Positions 35,749-45,065 of a stretch of 64,000 bases of DNA are shown here, piece after piece. The stretch comes from an uncultured Bacteroidales bacterium (lineage in GTDB: Bacteria > Bacteroidota > Bacteroidia > Bacteroidales > FEN-979). Where the stretch lies: positions 96,282 to 160,281 of the forward strand of contig CAJAUM010000121.1 of NCBI GenBank assembly GCA_903945175.1. The letters run 5' to 3'. The notes beneath the pieces are model-generated. The model saw nothing but the letters and a program-made list of their open reading frames with translations, ran no database searches and had not been told where the DNA came from. The position numbers and the translations under genes were made by a program. The number at the start of each line of letters is the position of its first letter. Position 1 is the stretch's first letter.

Positions 35749-37527
35749 ATGAAAAGACTTTCTATTATTTTTCTGCTCACGGCATGTTCGATTGCTGCCT
35801 TTTCGCAACGGGTAAACACCAGTTCAAAGGACCTTCGGGAGTATGTTACGGTCCTGGCCTCAGATTCGCTTATGGGACGTAAACCCGGCACGAAAGAGAT
35901 CAATGTGGCGGCGAATTATATTCGGGATCACTTTAAAGCGTCTGGCCTCAAATTGATGGGGGAAGATGGTTTTCAATGGTTCGAAATCCTTACGGATGTT
36001 ACCTTGGGTGATAAAAATCTCCTCTCTTTTGGCGGCGATCAGGCAACATTTAAAAAGGATTTCAGTCCACTTTCATTTTCGACCAACGCCTCGGTCAATG
36101 CCCCGCTGATTTTTGCTGGATATGGTTTCGACATTGATCTCGACAGTCTCAAATGGAGCGATTACAAAGGGGTGGATGTTAAAGGCAGGTGGGTGATGGT
36201 TTTCCGTGCCGACCCGGAGCTCGACAATCCCGATAGCAGGTTCATTCCTTACAGCGACGTCAGGAGCAAGGTACTCACGGCCAAGGATCGGGGAGCAGCC
36301 GGGCTGTTGCTGGTCACCCCGAAGGGCTTAGAAAAAGAGGATAAGCTGATGCCCCTGGTGGTTGAGAACAATGAGGTTACGGGAGGAATCCCCATCCTGA
36401 CCATTACCCGCGACCTGGCCAATAAGCTGTTAAAGAAGAGCGGTATCACCGTCGATAGCCTTGAACGTATCATTGGTTCTTCAAAGGCGCCAAAAAGTTT
36501 TGAAACGGGTGAGATCGTAAGCGGAACATCCGATGTGGTTCAGCACCGTGAGCGGACGGCCAATGTCGCGGCTGTACTCGAAGGCAATGATCCCGTTTTC
36601 AAAGATGAGTACCTGGTGGCAGGGGGGCATTATGATCATCTTGGTTTGGGCGGATCCGGTACCGGGTCGCGGATGCCGGATACCAATGCGGTGCATAACG
36701 GCGCCGATGACAATGCCTCAGGAACAGCGATGGTGATGGAGCTTGCCAAACGGTTGGCCCTGGAAAAGGGAACAATAAAGCGGAGCATCATTTTTGTCGC
36801 CTTCAGTGCGGAGGAGTTCGGGTTACTCGGGTCAAAGTATTTTGTGAACCATCCTCCTGTGGAATTGAAGAAAATCAAAGCCATGTTCAATTTTGATATG
36901 GTAGGCCGCTTTGATAAGGAGAAGAATGCGATATCGATCAGCGGGACCGGCACATCCGCTGAGGCGGATTCAATTTTAAAGCCACTTGAAGAAAAATTGA
37001 CCTTTGCGGTGACCCATGCTCCGGATGGATATGGCCCTTCGGATCATGCCGCCTTCTATTCCTCGAACATCCCGGTTTTTTATTTCAATACGGGCGTTCA
37101 TACCGATTATCACACCCCTTTTGATGATACTGAAAAACTTGATTTTGATGCTGAAAAACTGATCGGTGATTTCGCCGGCAATGTTATTTTAGCAGTTGAT
37201 AATCTTCCGAAGGCCCTTACATTCAAAGAATCAGGAAAGAAGGAAAGTTCTGGCCGGTCGGGTCGGCGGCTGAAGGTAACCCTGGGCGTCATGCCCGATT
37301 TTGCAGGGACGGAAAAGAAGGGACTCCGCATCGATGGCGTGACCAAAGATGGGCCGGCAGACAAAGGGGGTATGAAAAAAGGGGACATTATCACGGCCAT
37401 CAATGGCATGCCGGTCGGAAATATTTACGAATACATGTCACGCCTGCAAAAGCTCAAATTGGGCATAACGGTGAATGTCGAAGTGATTCGCAATGGAAAA
37501 AATGAGGTATTGATCATTCAACTTTAA
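35749..37527 (+). CDS. M28 family metallopeptidase with PA and PDZ domains, exported
   Basis: A 592-residue zinc aminopeptidase-like protein with a signal peptide (residues 1-19, ending IAAFSQ). A PA-type insert (YKGVDVKGRWVMVF) comes before the M28 core. Zinc-site segments are GGHYDHLG, HNGADDNASGTA, SAEEFGLLGS, FNFDMVGR and GPSDHAAF. A PDZ domain closes the protein (about residues 505-592; GPADKGGMKKGDIITAING). It probably degrades peptides in the periplasm. The gene follows mnmA after 35 bases and precedes gtrA-like by 13. Confidence 0.95.
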   Translation: MKRLSIIFLLTACSIAAFSQRVNTSSKDLREYVTVLASDSLMGRKPGTKEINVAANYIRDHFKASGLKLMGEDGFQWFEILTDVTLGDKNLLSFGGDQATFKKDFSPLSFSTNASVNAPLIFAGYGFDIDLDSLKWSDYKGVDVKGRWVMVFRADPELDNPDSRFIPYSDVRSKVLTAKDRGAAGLLLVTPKGLEKEDKLMPLVVENNEVTGGIPILTITRDLANKLLKKSGITVDSLERIIGSSKAPKSFETGEIVSGTSDVVQHRERTANVAAVLEGNDPVFKDEYLVAGGHYDHLGLGGSGTGSRMPDTNAVHNGADDNASGTAMVMELAKRLALEKGTIKRSIIFVAFSAEEFGLLGSKYFVNHPPVELKKIKAMFNFDMVGRFDKEKNAISISGTGTSAEADSILKPLEEKLTFAVTHAPDGYGPSDHAAFYSSNIPVFYFNTGVHTDYHTPFDDTEKLDFDAEKLIGDFAGNVILAVDNLPKALTFKESGKKESSGRSGRRLKVTLGVMPDFAGTEKKGLRIDGVTKDGPADKGGMKKGDIITAINGMPVGNIYEYMSRLQKLKLGITVNVEVIRNGKNEVLIIQL

Positions 37528-37540
37528 ACGAAACCGGTTT

Positions 37541-37942
37541 ATGATCCTGCAGACATTTTTCACCGAGGCCTTTTTTCTGAAGTTCATCAAATTCAGCATG
37601 GTTGGGTTTTCAGGGGTGTTTGTTGATTTCGGGATTACCTTTATCTGCAAGGAATTTTTAAAAATACAGAAATATGTGGCCAATACATGCGGTTTCGCAG
37701 TGGCCGCCACCTCAAATTACTTCATGAACCGGATCTGGACATTCCACAGCAACAATCCGAACATCATGCTGGAATTTACCCGTTTCTTCATTATCGCACT
37801 TATTGGGTTGTGCATCAACCTGTTGATAATCTGGGCGATGTCGGGGAAATTCAAGGTGAATTTTTACCTCTCCAAACTGGCGGCTACCGTGGTGGTCACC
37901 CTCTGGAACTTCCTCATCAACGCCTATTATACCTTCGTTTGA
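37541..37942 (+). CDS. GtrA family membrane protein
   Basis: A 133-residue protein with four predicted helices. Family-typical segments are FLKFIKFSMVGFSGVFVDFG near the start, NTCGFAVAATSNYFMNRIWTF and the last helix ending NFLINAYYTF. GtrA-like proteins are thought to help move lipid-linked sugars across the membrane. No glycosyltransferase gene lies beside it, so its partner is unclear. A 46-base gap follows before the end of the convergent ChaN-like gene. Confidence 0.92.
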   Translation: MILQTFFTEAFFLKFIKFSMVGFSGVFVDFGITFICKEFLKIQKYVANTCGFAVAATSNYFMNRIWTFHSNNPNIMLEFTRFFIIALIGLCINLLIIWAMSGKFKVNFYLSKLAATVVVTLWNFLINAYYTFV

Positions 37943-37988
37943 TGGAAATCTCCTCCCCAGCCTGACAAGGTATGAAGAGGGTGTGGGG

Positions 37989-38879
37989 TCACTGTGTTTT
38001 GGTCATCGATGCGGGAATCATGATGATGAAATCAGCTTTAGCGGCATCCTGCTTCGAAATGGTATCAATGTTATCCTGTTCCAGTGAGGTGATGGTGAGG
38101 ATTTTCAATTCAAAACTTGTTTTACGGATGGCCTGGTTCACATACCAGATGATTCCCTGGTAATTGTCGCTATGGTAGGCGCCATTGAAGTGGAGGAAGG
38201 TCTTTTGCCCGTATGAGCCGCCCTTCATGATGAAATGTGCCATGGTAGCATCCTTCATCGCCTGTGCCTTGCCCAGGTTCATGGTTTGATGGGCCGGCTG
38301 GCCGTCACCGATACTTTTTTCAATACTGGAGTAGCATTCCAGCGTATCAGGGTATTTTATGGGCAGGGGCGCCATCATGCCGCGTTCAAATGCATTGATG
38401 CTGTCGAGTCCTTCAAATCCCTTTAAATTGACCAGGGCGGCAAACCTCCGGGGAATGTTGGTCGCTGTGAATTTGATCCCGTTTTCCCGGGCGAAATCCA
38501 TGATGGGGGCATAGTTGCTCTTGTAGTCCGGCCAGAGTTTGGCTTCGCCTTCAAAATCCTTTTTTCGGATCATTTTCGAAAGATACTCATTGATAAGCAA
38601 CTGGTTATCAACCTCAAACATCTCAGCTCCGAGGACCAGGTTCTCCTTTTTCGCAGCATACATGTCCTTGGTCAGCTCGAGTTCGAGCCAGTGGCAAATG
38701 GGGTTGTTATGCATCTCGCCAAAGAAAATGATATCTGAAGTTTTGGCAGCTTTAAGAAGATCATCGTAATCAACGGTTTTGCCTTTGGCATTGTATAATT
38801 TGTATGCCGGCTTGTCACGCTGCATGGCCAAAAAGGGCAGCAGGAGAAATAGGAATAGTAAAGGGTAGGGAGTTTTCAT
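37989..38879 (-). CDS. ChaN family (haem-binding uptake, PF04187-type) exported protein
   Basis: A 296-residue protein with an N-terminal hydrophobic signal (LLFLFLLLPFLAM). Family motifs are DIIFFGEMHNNPICHWLE near residues 48-66, LVLGAEMFEVDNQ, and the C-terminal FLHFNGAYHSDNYQGIIWY. Campylobacter ChaN binds haem as a dimer. No lipobox Cys is visible at the signal end, unlike the lipoprotein members. It may take part in iron or haem handling, but no other iron gene is near. Confidence 0.88.
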   Translation of the reverse strand: MKTPYPLLFLFLLLPFLAMQRDKPAYKLYNAKGKTVDYDDLLKAAKTSDIIFFGEMHNNPICHWLELELTKDMYAAKKENLVLGAEMFEVDNQLLINEYLSKMIRKKDFEGEAKLWPDYKSNYAPIMDFARENGIKFTATNIPRRFAALVNLKGFEGLDSINAFERGMMAPLPIKYPDTLECYSSIEKSIGDGQPAHQTMNLGKAQAMKDATMAHFIMKGGSYGQKTFLHFNGAYHSDNYQGIIWYVNQAIRKTSFELKILTITSLEQDNIDTISKQDAAKADFIIMIPASMTKTQ

Positions 38880-38910
38880 GGATAGAATATACGATGTGAA
38901 TGATGTGGGA

Positions 38911-39417
38911 TTAAGATTTATGTTTAGGCGACTTTTTTAGACCTTTTTCAATAAAAGCCAGGGGCAACAACGTGCCCATGCCTTGAATAATGTAAACAGG
39001 GCCGCTGTTACCACCCAGGATAACGCGGATTTTGTTACCGAATTTCAACTCATATTCCACAATGGCCTGTCGGCACATGCCACAGGGCGATACGGGGTCG
39101 GAAACTTCGAAGGATTCGGCTCTGGCCGTGACGGCGATTGCGGCGAAGGGCACTTCAGGAAAGGCAGAGGCTGCTGCAAATACGGCCACTCTCTCGGCGC
39201 ACAGCCCGGCAGGGAATGCCATGTTTTCCTGGTTGCTTCCGGTGAAGATCATCCCGTTTGCCAATCTTACGGCAGCTCCTACGTGATAATTCGAATAGGG
39301 GGCATAGGAACTGTAGGTGGTTTCGTGGGCTCTTTCAAGCAGTTCGCGATCGGCAATCGCCAATTCAGCAGCGGAGATGTAGGTCTGGTACGTGAATGAA
39401 TGGGTGATTTCTTTCAT
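38911..39417 (-). CDS. cdd: cytidine deaminase
   Basis: Zinc enzyme of pyrimidine salvage (168 residues from ATG 39417). Zinc ligands lie in CAERVAVFAA (with catalytic Glu) and SPCGMCRQAI. YSPYSNYHVGAAV-like substrate strand appears as YAPYSNYHVGAAV. The frame is open 44 codons further upstream, but that extension runs into the S41 protease gene and lacks similarity to the family, so ATG 39417 was chosen. It starts 10 bases after the S41 stop. Confidence 0.95.
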   Translation of the reverse strand: MKEITHSFTYQTYISAAELAIADRELLERAHETTYSSYAPYSNYHVGAAVRLANGMIFTGSNQENMAFPAGLCAERVAVFAAASAFPEVPFAAIAVTARAESFEVSDPVSPCGMCRQAIVEYELKFGNKIRVILGGNSGPVYIIQGMGTLLPLAFIEKGLKKSPKHKS

Positions 39418-39427
39418 GCTGGGAGGT

Positions 39428-41173
39428 TTATTCATCAGGGTTTTCATCTTCAGGTTCATCTCCAACCGGAATCTCAGGCTTAGGCTGCATATATTTTCCG
39501 GACAGGATGGCAGCATACTTTTCAGGATCATTGATCGTTGCAATGGCAAATTCCAGGTCGGGATCGTACTTCAATGCAGTCTCAATTTTACCTTTCTGAT
39601 AGAAATACCGGGTTGAAATCTCCATGTCAAGGAGTTCAACCACCTGATCCCTGTATTTTTTCATATCATCTTGCTTGTCAGCTTCCATACGGCCTTTCAG
39701 GTGCTCATATTCCAACCGCATGGCATCATAATAATTTTCCTTCGTGGCTTCGCTCTTCAGCATTTCGAGTGCGCGCTCACTTTTGGTGGTATAATTATAG
39801 TCTTTTCCCTTGATGAAATCCAAAAAGCTTCCGTAGATGGAATCATTCAACCGAAATATTTTAGGCGCTGGAATGGTGGCATGTTCCTGTGCAAACAAGG
39901 TGGCAAAATCGAAAATAAGGTATTTGCTGTAGAGTGACAAGGCCAGATTGCTGTACCTGCGTGGTTTTGTGATAAGATCGGGATTTATTCCCCCGCCATC
40001 GTATACAGTGCGGCCATTTTTTGTTTTAAAAGCGCGGATCAGCGAGTCGGGAATTTTACCAAAAGAGCCATCTTTCTTTTTATGCGCATAGTCGATGGCC
40101 TGAATGCAACGCCCGCTTGGGATATAATATTTTGCCACCGTGATCTTCATCTGGGCATTGTATGAAAGGGGTACTAAATTCTGAACCAGTCCTTTCCCAA
40201 AAGTTCGCTGACCGATTACCACGGCCCGATCGAGGTCCTGCATCGAACCAGCAAGGATTTCGCTTGCAGATGCGCTTGAATGATCGACCATCACAACCAG
40301 CGGGATGGTTAAATCAACCGGTGGATTCAAGGTCTGGTGGGCCCTGTTTTTATCCGCCATTTTTCCCTTTGTGCTTACGATTTCCTGGCCCCGTTCGACG
40401 AAAATGTTGGCAATGTCCACCGCTTCATTCAGCAAACCCCCTCCATTTCCCCGTACGTCGAGAATAACCCCCTTGAGGTCATGGCCCTCCTTTAATTTCA
40501 GAAAGGCCTGGCGCATCTCCTTGGAGGCATTTTGCGTGAAACCGGTCAGTTTGATATATCCCGTATGCTGATCCACCATGCCATAATAGGGGATGTTGTC
40601 GATTTTGATGATTTCACGGGTGATGGTTTTTTCAATCGGTTTGCCCTCTCCGTCACGCTGAATCAGGAGATTGACCGTGGTACCGGCTTGCCCTTTCAAA
40701 AAGGAGCTGACATCATCGTAACTCTTGCCTTTTGCCGGTTTGCCGTTGATTTCCAGAATTTTATCTCCTGCTTTTAGTCCCGATTTCTGTGCGGGTGAAC
40801 CTTCATAAGGTTCTGATATCACCACAAAATCAGCCTGCTGGTGAATCAGTGCGCCAATGCCTCCATACTGTCCGGTGGTGATAAACTTGTAATCTTCCAC
40901 CTGCGATTCAGGGATGAAATTGGTGTAGGGATCCAACGATTCGAGCATGGCATCGATCCCGGTCTGGGTCAGTTCGCCAGGGTTGATTTCATCCACATAA
41001 TCCTGATTCAGCTCCTTGACCATGTTGGAGTAAATATCGAGGTTCTTCATGATCTCAAATCCCTGCTGGTTGGGGGCCTGGGCAAACATGTCCTGGCTGG
41101 CTGCAACAAAAAGGCTAAGGATCAGCCCAATTGAAACAACCAGGTTATTATTCTTCAACACCACTTTCTTCAT
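39428..41173 (-). CDS. S41 family C-terminal processing peptidase (CtpA/Tsp-like)
   Basis: A roughly 581-residue periplasmic protease. From ATG 41173 a signal peptide ends near ASQDMFAQ. A PDZ domain (YEGSPAQKSGLKAGDKILEI) precedes the peptidase domain with VRGNGGGLLNEAVD, nucleophile Ser in HSSASASEILAG and Lys in TFGKGLVQ. The acidic C-terminus (DEPEDENPDE) is unusual but common in Bacteroidota members. ATGs at 41185 and 41212 are in frame; the 41212 one lies in the TTGGTCA array and is unlikely. Substrates are typically proteins marked by non-polar C-termini. Confidence 0.94.
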   Translation of the reverse strand: MKKVVLKNNNLVVSIGLILSLFVAASQDMFAQAPNQQGFEIMKNLDIYSNMVKELNQDYVDEINPGELTQTGIDAMLESLDPYTNFIPESQVEDYKFITTGQYGGIGALIHQQADFVVISEPYEGSPAQKSGLKAGDKILEINGKPAKGKSYDDVSSFLKGQAGTTVNLLIQRDGEGKPIEKTITREIIKIDNIPYYGMVDQHTGYIKLTGFTQNASKEMRQAFLKLKEGHDLKGVILDVRGNGGGLLNEAVDIANIFVERGQEIVSTKGKMADKNRAHQTLNPPVDLTIPLVVMVDHSSASASEILAGSMQDLDRAVVIGQRTFGKGLVQNLVPLSYNAQMKITVAKYYIPSGRCIQAIDYAHKKKDGSFGKIPDSLIRAFKTKNGRTVYDGGGINPDLITKPRRYSNLALSLYSKYLIFDFATLFAQEHATIPAPKIFRLNDSIYGSFLDFIKGKDYNYTTKSERALEMLKSEATKENYYDAMRLEYEHLKGRMEADKQDDMKKYRDQVVELLDMEISTRYFYQKGKIETALKYDPDLEFAIATINDPEKYAAILSGKYMQPKPEIPVGDEPEDENPDE

Positions 41174-41197
41174 TGATAAACTCATTTTAATTCGTAA

Positions 41198-41246
41198 TTG
41201 GTCATTGGTCATTGGTCATTGGTCATTGGTCATTGGTCATTGGTCA
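41198..41246. repeat. seven-copy TTGGTCA heptamer array between yidD and the S41 protease gene
   Basis: Seven perfect tandem copies, 49 bases. On the coding (minus) strand the unit is TGACCAA, identical to the array at 29849-29869. The first unit on that strand supplies the yidD stop codon TGA (41244-41246), and the array fills most of the spacer to the S41 gene. Confidence 0.97.
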
Positions 41247-41465
41247 AGGTACTTCATCAATCCCGCTTCCTCCCCACGGATGGCATCTCCCGATGCGTTT
41301 GATCGCCAGCCAACTGCCGCGGAACGGTCCGTGTTTGCGGATGGCTTCAATGCCATAAACCGAACAACTTGGTGTGAACCGGCACGACGGCATGAGATAG
41401 GGTGAAATGGCTCCCTGGTAAAATCGGATCACCAAGATGAAAAAACTACCCAGTAACTTTTTCAT
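41244..41465 (-). CDS. yidD: membrane protein insertion efficiency factor YidD
   Basis: A 73-residue protein of the YidD family: [33 protein letters not shown] (landmark, residues 14-46; the two Cys-containing RF/TPSCS segments are diagnostic), followed by [18 protein letters not shown]. It helps YidC-dependent membrane insertion. Its start overlaps the rnpA end by 20 bases. The stop codon is the first TGA of the heptamer array. Confidence 0.94.
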   Translation of the reverse strand: MKKLLGSFFILVIRFYQGAISPYLMPSCRFTPSCSVYGIEAIRKHGPFRGSWLAIKRIGRCHPWGGSGIDEVP

Positions 41466-41838
41466 TCACCTCATTTAAACGTTGTAAAAGTAAGATTATT
41501 TTTTCTTGGATCAGGTCGTAGGGTACTATTTCTTTGGCGGTGTAGGTTACGCAGAGAACCATCTGCTGTCCGTTTGCTTTCAGTTGATCATAGATGACCT
41601 GTTTGTTTAAACGGTAAGCCTCTTTTATGCGCCGGCGGATCAGGTTGCGGTCAACAGCCTTCCGGAAATTGTATTTTGGCACGCTGATCAGCACCTGGAC
41701 GGGGGAGGGTTCACTCAACTGTGCGATCATCCACGTAATTCGGAAAGGTTTGAGGTGAAAGGTTGAACCATCAGCAAATAACCTGCTGATCATCCGGCGG
41801 CTGCTGAGTCGCTCATCCTTGGAAAAAGTGTGCCTCAT
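41446..41838 (-). CDS. rnpA: ribonuclease P protein component
   Basis: A 130-residue basic protein, partner of the RNase P RNA in 5' maturation of tRNAs. The RNR-like signature is [14 protein letters not shown], preceded by [17 protein letters not shown] [14 protein letters not shown]. Start at ATG 41838 gives [15 protein letters not shown], typical of Bacteroidota. rnpA, yidD and the S41 gene are contiguous; rpmH is not seen next to it. Confidence 0.95.
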   Translation of the reverse strand: MRHTFSKDERLSSRRMISRLFADGSTFHLKPFRITWMIAQLSEPSPVQVLISVPKYNFRKAVDRNLIRRRIKEAYRLNKQVIYDQLKANGQQMVLCVTYTAKEIVPYDLIQEKIILLLQRLNEVNEKVTG

Positions 41839-41895
41839 GGTTTGCCCTGATCATCCTGAAAATACCGAGGGTACGAAGATACCTGATTGTAAAGA

Positions 41896-42648
41896 TTATT
41901 TCTTTTTTGACTCACTTTGCAGGAAGAGGTCGATGGCCATGGTCATAGAGGGAGCTACCTGGGTTGGGGCCTCTACGTTCAGGGTCAATCCTGCATCTTT
42001 CAACGCTTTATGTGTCGTATTGCCAAATGCTCCGATGGCCGTTTCGCCCTGTACAAAATCGGGGTAGTTTTTAAACAGCGATTTGATTCCTGAAGGACTG
42101 AAAAACACGAGCAGATCATAATTCCGGATATCCATATCAGAAAGATCACTGGCCAGTGTTCGGTAGATGATCGCCGTTTTGTAGAGAATCTTATTATCTT
42201 CAAGCATCTTTGGGATTTCCTGTTTGTGAATATCCGAACAGGGAAGCAGAAATTTTTCAGTTTTATGCTTTTTGATCAGCTCGATCAGGTTCGCAGAGCT
42301 TTCCTTGCTGTGAAAGATCTTACGTTTCCTGAATTGAACATATTTTTGAAGATAATAGGCGGTGGATTCGGAAATAGAGAAATATTTCATGGTCTCAGGC
42401 ACCTCTACCCGCATCTCCTTGCAAATCCTGAAGTAGTGATCTACCGCATTGCGTGAGGTGAATATGACGGCTGAATAATCCAGGATGTTTACCCGGTCCT
42501 TTCGAAAGTCCTTTGCCGGGATTCCTTCAATTTTAAAAAACTTACGAAATGTGATATTGACATTGTATTTCCGTGCAATTTCGCCATAAGGAGATTTCTC
42601 AAAATCAATGGGCTGGGGCTGGGAAACGAGAATATTCTTTATTTTCAA
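41896..42648 (-). CDS. hemD: uroporphyrinogen-III synthase
   Basis: Closes hydroxymethylbilane to uroporphyrinogen III on the haem/cobamide pathway. This fast-evolving family is recognised by ILVSQPQPIDFEKSPYGEIA at the start, VIFTSRNAVDHYF and LLVFFSPSGIKSLF. There is no ATG near the expected N-terminus: TTG 42648 gives LKIKNILVSQ, close to relatives, while TTG 42684 would abut the DUF4271 stop. About 250 residues. The pairing with a DUF4271 gene upstream supports the call. Confidence 0.85.
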   Translation of the reverse strand: MKIKNILVSQPQPIDFEKSPYGEIARKYNVNITFRKFFKIEGIPAKDFRKDRVNILDYSAVIFTSRNAVDHYFRICKEMRVEVPETMKYFSISESTAYYLQKYVQFRKRKIFHSKESSANLIELIKKHKTEKFLLPCSDIHKQEIPKMLEDNKILYKTAIIYRTLASDLSDMDIRNYDLLVFFSPSGIKSLFKNYPDFVQGETAIGAFGNTTHKALKDAGLTLNVEAPTQVAPSMTMAIDLFLQSESKKK

Positions 42649-42684
42649 GATCGCAAGGTATTTAAGGTCTATGATCCGAAACAA

Positions 42685-43479
42685 TTATCCCCCTAAGGAC
42701 TTCATGTGAATTAGCAACAGTTTTATGATGATCAGCAGGGGTAAAATTTCGAGGCTGCAAAGATAAACAAATAAAAATAAATATGAAAACTTAGTCAGGG
42801 CCGTTCCGATAAAAAAACCTTTTACGAACCGAAAAGTAAAAAAAACCATGAAAATGATCAGGCTAAAATATAACAGGAAAACAGAATTAAGGTAAAGGAA
42901 CAGGATGTTGGCAACCAGGAGTACCGGGCCTGAAAACAATGTGAATATCAGTATGTTTAACAGGTAACCATAGGTGGTTTCCTTTGTTTTAAAAATAATT
43001 CCAAGCATCTGGATCAATGCCACTTTGACAGTTTGGTAAAGGAGAACAGCGGCCATGATTAGCACAAAAAGTCCCACTCCCGTGATGTGTGGAAATGTCA
43101 GTCCCAGAATTTGCCGGTTAAATTCATAGATCAACAATGAAAACGTTACAACAAATACCATCCCCAGCGCCAGCGAAATCCGCTCCTTGAAAAGGTCTCC
43201 ATCCCGCACCAATTGTTTGATAAAACGATTCGAAAATGAAGCCTTGTAAATCTGTTGCATACGTTTTGGGTAGAAAACACGGGTCCACGTAATCAGAAGG
43301 ATGCAAAATAACAGGAGGAGTGGAATCCATTCGGGTTGATTTTGCCGGATGTTTTTGGTCTGGAAATTTCCAGGGTGCAGGTGGCTGGCAGAAAAAATTG
43401 ACTTGCTGAACTCCTGCTGGGGCACAGCCATGCTTTGGATGGTGAGGGTTGTATCGGTGGAAATTTGGATTCTGCTCAT
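42685..43479 (-). CDS. DUF4271 domain-containing membrane protein
   Basis: A 264-residue protein with about seven hydrophobic helices after an N-terminal 45-residue segment. The genes DUF4271 and hemD are regularly neighbours in Bacteroidota. Landmarks are WIPLLLLFCILLITWTRVFYP and the end CSLEILPLLIIIKLLLIHM (each residue run shortened by position: about 50-70 and 240-258). Function unknown. It lies between the RluA-type gene and hemD, all leftward with small gaps. Confidence 0.85.
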   Translation of the reverse strand: MSRIQISTDTTLTIQSMAVPQQEFSKSIFSASHLHPGNFQTKNIRQNQPEWIPLLLLFCILLITWTRVFYPKRMQQIYKASFSNRFIKQLVRDGDLFKERISLALGMVFVVTFSLLIYEFNRQILGLTFPHITGVGLFVLIMAAVLLYQTVKVALIQMLGIIFKTKETTYGYLLNILIFTLFSGPVLLVANILFLYLNSVFLLYFSLIIFMVFFTFRFVKGFFIGTALTKFSYLFLFVYLCSLEILPLLIIIKLLLIHMKSLGG

Positions 43480-43489
43480 GTCGAATGCA

Positions 43490-44191
43490 TTACCGCTGAA
43501 TCTGTTTCAGGAAAAAATCCCAGAGCTTATCGGCCGGCGGGGGGGCCGTGATATCGAGTAATTCCTTTTTTACAGGATGGATAAAGGAGATGGAACGGGC
43601 ATGAAGGTGTATGAATCCTCCGGGATTGGACCTTGGGTATCCGTATTTCAAGTCCCCTTTTACGGGGCATCCCATTGCTGCAAGTTGTGCCCTGATCTGG
43701 TGGTGACGGCCGGTAAGAAGTTGAATGGACAGAAGGTAATATTGATCACTTTGCCCGATCACCTTGTAGATCAATTCTGCTTTTTGTGAAGTTGCCACAG
43801 GCCTCTCGTAAACGGAAGATTTGTTTTTTTCCTCATTTCTTGTGAGGTATTGTATAAGGTGATCTTCCGGTTTGGGTGGTTTATTTTTTACAACAGCCCA
43901 GTATGTTTTATGCATTTCTCCATCCCGCAGCATGATGTTCAGCCGGGAGAGCGCTTTGGATGTGCGCGCAAAAACGATCGCACCGCTTACCGGCCGGTCA
44001 AGACGGTGGACTACTCCAAGGAATACATCACCCGGCTTGTCGAATTTTTTTTTGAGATAGGTTTTGAGGATATCGCTGAGTGGTTCATCCCCCGTTTTAT
44101 CTCCCTGAACAATATCGGAAGCTCTTTTATTCAGGATAATCAGGTGGTTGTCTTCGTATAGGATGTCCTGATTAATACTGTTCTTTCTCAT
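43490..44191 (-). CDS. RluA family pseudouridine synthase
   Basis: A 233-residue RNA pseudouridine synthase. The catalytic Asp is in [15 protein letters not shown]. Further family marks are [19 protein letters not shown] and [15 protein letters not shown]. No S4 domain is present, so it is a short RluA type; target uridine unknown. Its 5' end overlaps the 3' end of panB by 20 bases. Confidence 0.94.
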   Translation of the reverse strand: MRKNSINQDILYEDNHLIILNKRASDIVQGDKTGDEPLSDILKTYLKKKFDKPGDVFLGVVHRLDRPVSGAIVFARTSKALSRLNIMLRDGEMHKTYWAVVKNKPPKPEDHLIQYLTRNEEKNKSSVYERPVATSQKAELIYKVIGQSDQYYLLSIQLLTGRHHQIRAQLAAMGCPVKGDLKYGYPRSNPGGFIHLHARSISFIHPVKKELLDITAPPPADKLWDFFLKQIQR

Positions 44192-44996
44192 TGGGAAAAT
44201 CGAGGGTTTTCACGTCATGGATATAGGTGTTTACCGCACCCCGGATCTCTTCGGAAAGATTATGGTACCGGCGTAGAAATCGGGGAGAAAAATCCATGGT
44301 GATACCCAGCATATCATGCAGGACAAGCACCTGTCCGTCAACATTTTTTCCTGCACCAATTCCAATGATAGGAATTCTCAGCGCGTTGGTCACCGTACCT
44401 CCCAGCTTGGCAGGGATTTTCTCAAGCACAATGGCAAAACAACCCGCCTTTTCGAGCAAGTGGGCATCCTCCACAAGCTTTGTGGCCTCCTCCTCGCTGG
44501 TCGCCCGAACAACATAGGTCCCAAATTTATGAATCGATTGGGGCGTCAGTCCCAGATGGCCCATAACCGGGATTCCGGCAGAGAGTATCCGGTCGACAGA
44601 TTCAATGATCTCCTTTCCACCCTCCAGTTTTACTGCATCGGCTCCCGCCTCCTTCATGATGCGGATTGCTGAATTCAGCGCCTCCTTCGAATTCCCCTGG
44701 TATGTGCCAAAAGGAAGATCAACTACAACAAGCGCGCGCTTAACCGCCCGAACCACCGATGATCCGTGGTAAATCATCTCGTTGAGTGTAATGGGCAGGG
44801 TGGAGGCATGACCGGCCATGACGTTTGAGGCTGAATCCCCAACCAGGATCACATCAATGCCCGTCAAATCTAGGATTCGTGCAAACGAATAATCGTACGC
44901 AGTAAGCATGGCTATTTTTTCACCCTTGTTCTTCATTTCCTGGATCACATGGGTGGTGACCTTGGTCACATTCCTGAATGAAATGGCTGTCGACAT
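44172..44996 (-). CDS. panB: 3-methyl-2-oxobutanoate hydroxymethyltransferase
   Basis: First step of pantoate synthesis, using 5,10-methylene-THF. The 274-residue protein shows [59 protein letters not shown] and [20 protein letters not shown], all diagnostic. The gene is apart from panC-panD at 26.1-27.3 kb. A divergent promoter region separates it from the 45 kb lipoprotein gene. Confidence 0.97.
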   Translation of the reverse strand: MSTAISFRNVTKVTTHVIQEMKNKGEKIAMLTAYDYSFARILDLTGIDVILVGDSASNVMAGHASTLPITLNEMIYHGSSVVRAVKRALVVVDLPFGTYQGNSKEALNSAIRIMKEAGADAVKLEGGKEIIESVDRILSAGIPVMGHLGLTPQSIHKFGTYVVRATSEEEATKLVEDAHLLEKAGCFAIVLEKIPAKLGGTVTNALRIPIIGIGAGKNVDGQVLVLHDMLGITMDFSPRFLRRYHNLSEEIRGAVNTYIHDVKTLDFPNEKEQY

Positions 44997-45013
44997 AATT
45001 CTAGTTTGATTAG

Positions 45014-45046
45014 CAAAACTACAATATTTTTATGTATTTTTGCCAA
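45014..45046 (-). promoter_or_regulatory. candidate promoter of panB
   Basis: The minus strand carries TAGTTTTG (45014-45021), an exact TAnnTTTG, and TTGG (45043-45046) 21-22 bases upstream as a possible -33 element. The box is 18 bases from the panB ATG. Confidence 0.45.
45035..45042 (+). promoter_or_regulatory. candidate -7 promoter box for the 45 kb lipoprotein gene
   Basis: TATTTTTG matches TAnnTTTG and ends 24 bases before ATG 45066, which supports that start over the in-frame start at 45006. A TTTG at 45005-45008 is 26 bases away, too far for the usual spacing. Confidence 0.4.
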
Positions 45047-45065
45047 CAATCAACAATCACCCTGC

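Noticed and set aside
39418..39549. N-terminal 44-residue extension of cytidine deaminase
   Set aside because: It is antisense-free but overlaps the S41 coding end in another frame and has no similarity to deaminases; ATG 39417 fits the family.
41198..41246. CRISPR-like array
   Set aside because: The repeats are 7 bases with no spacers, and no cas gene is near. It is a simple tandem array.
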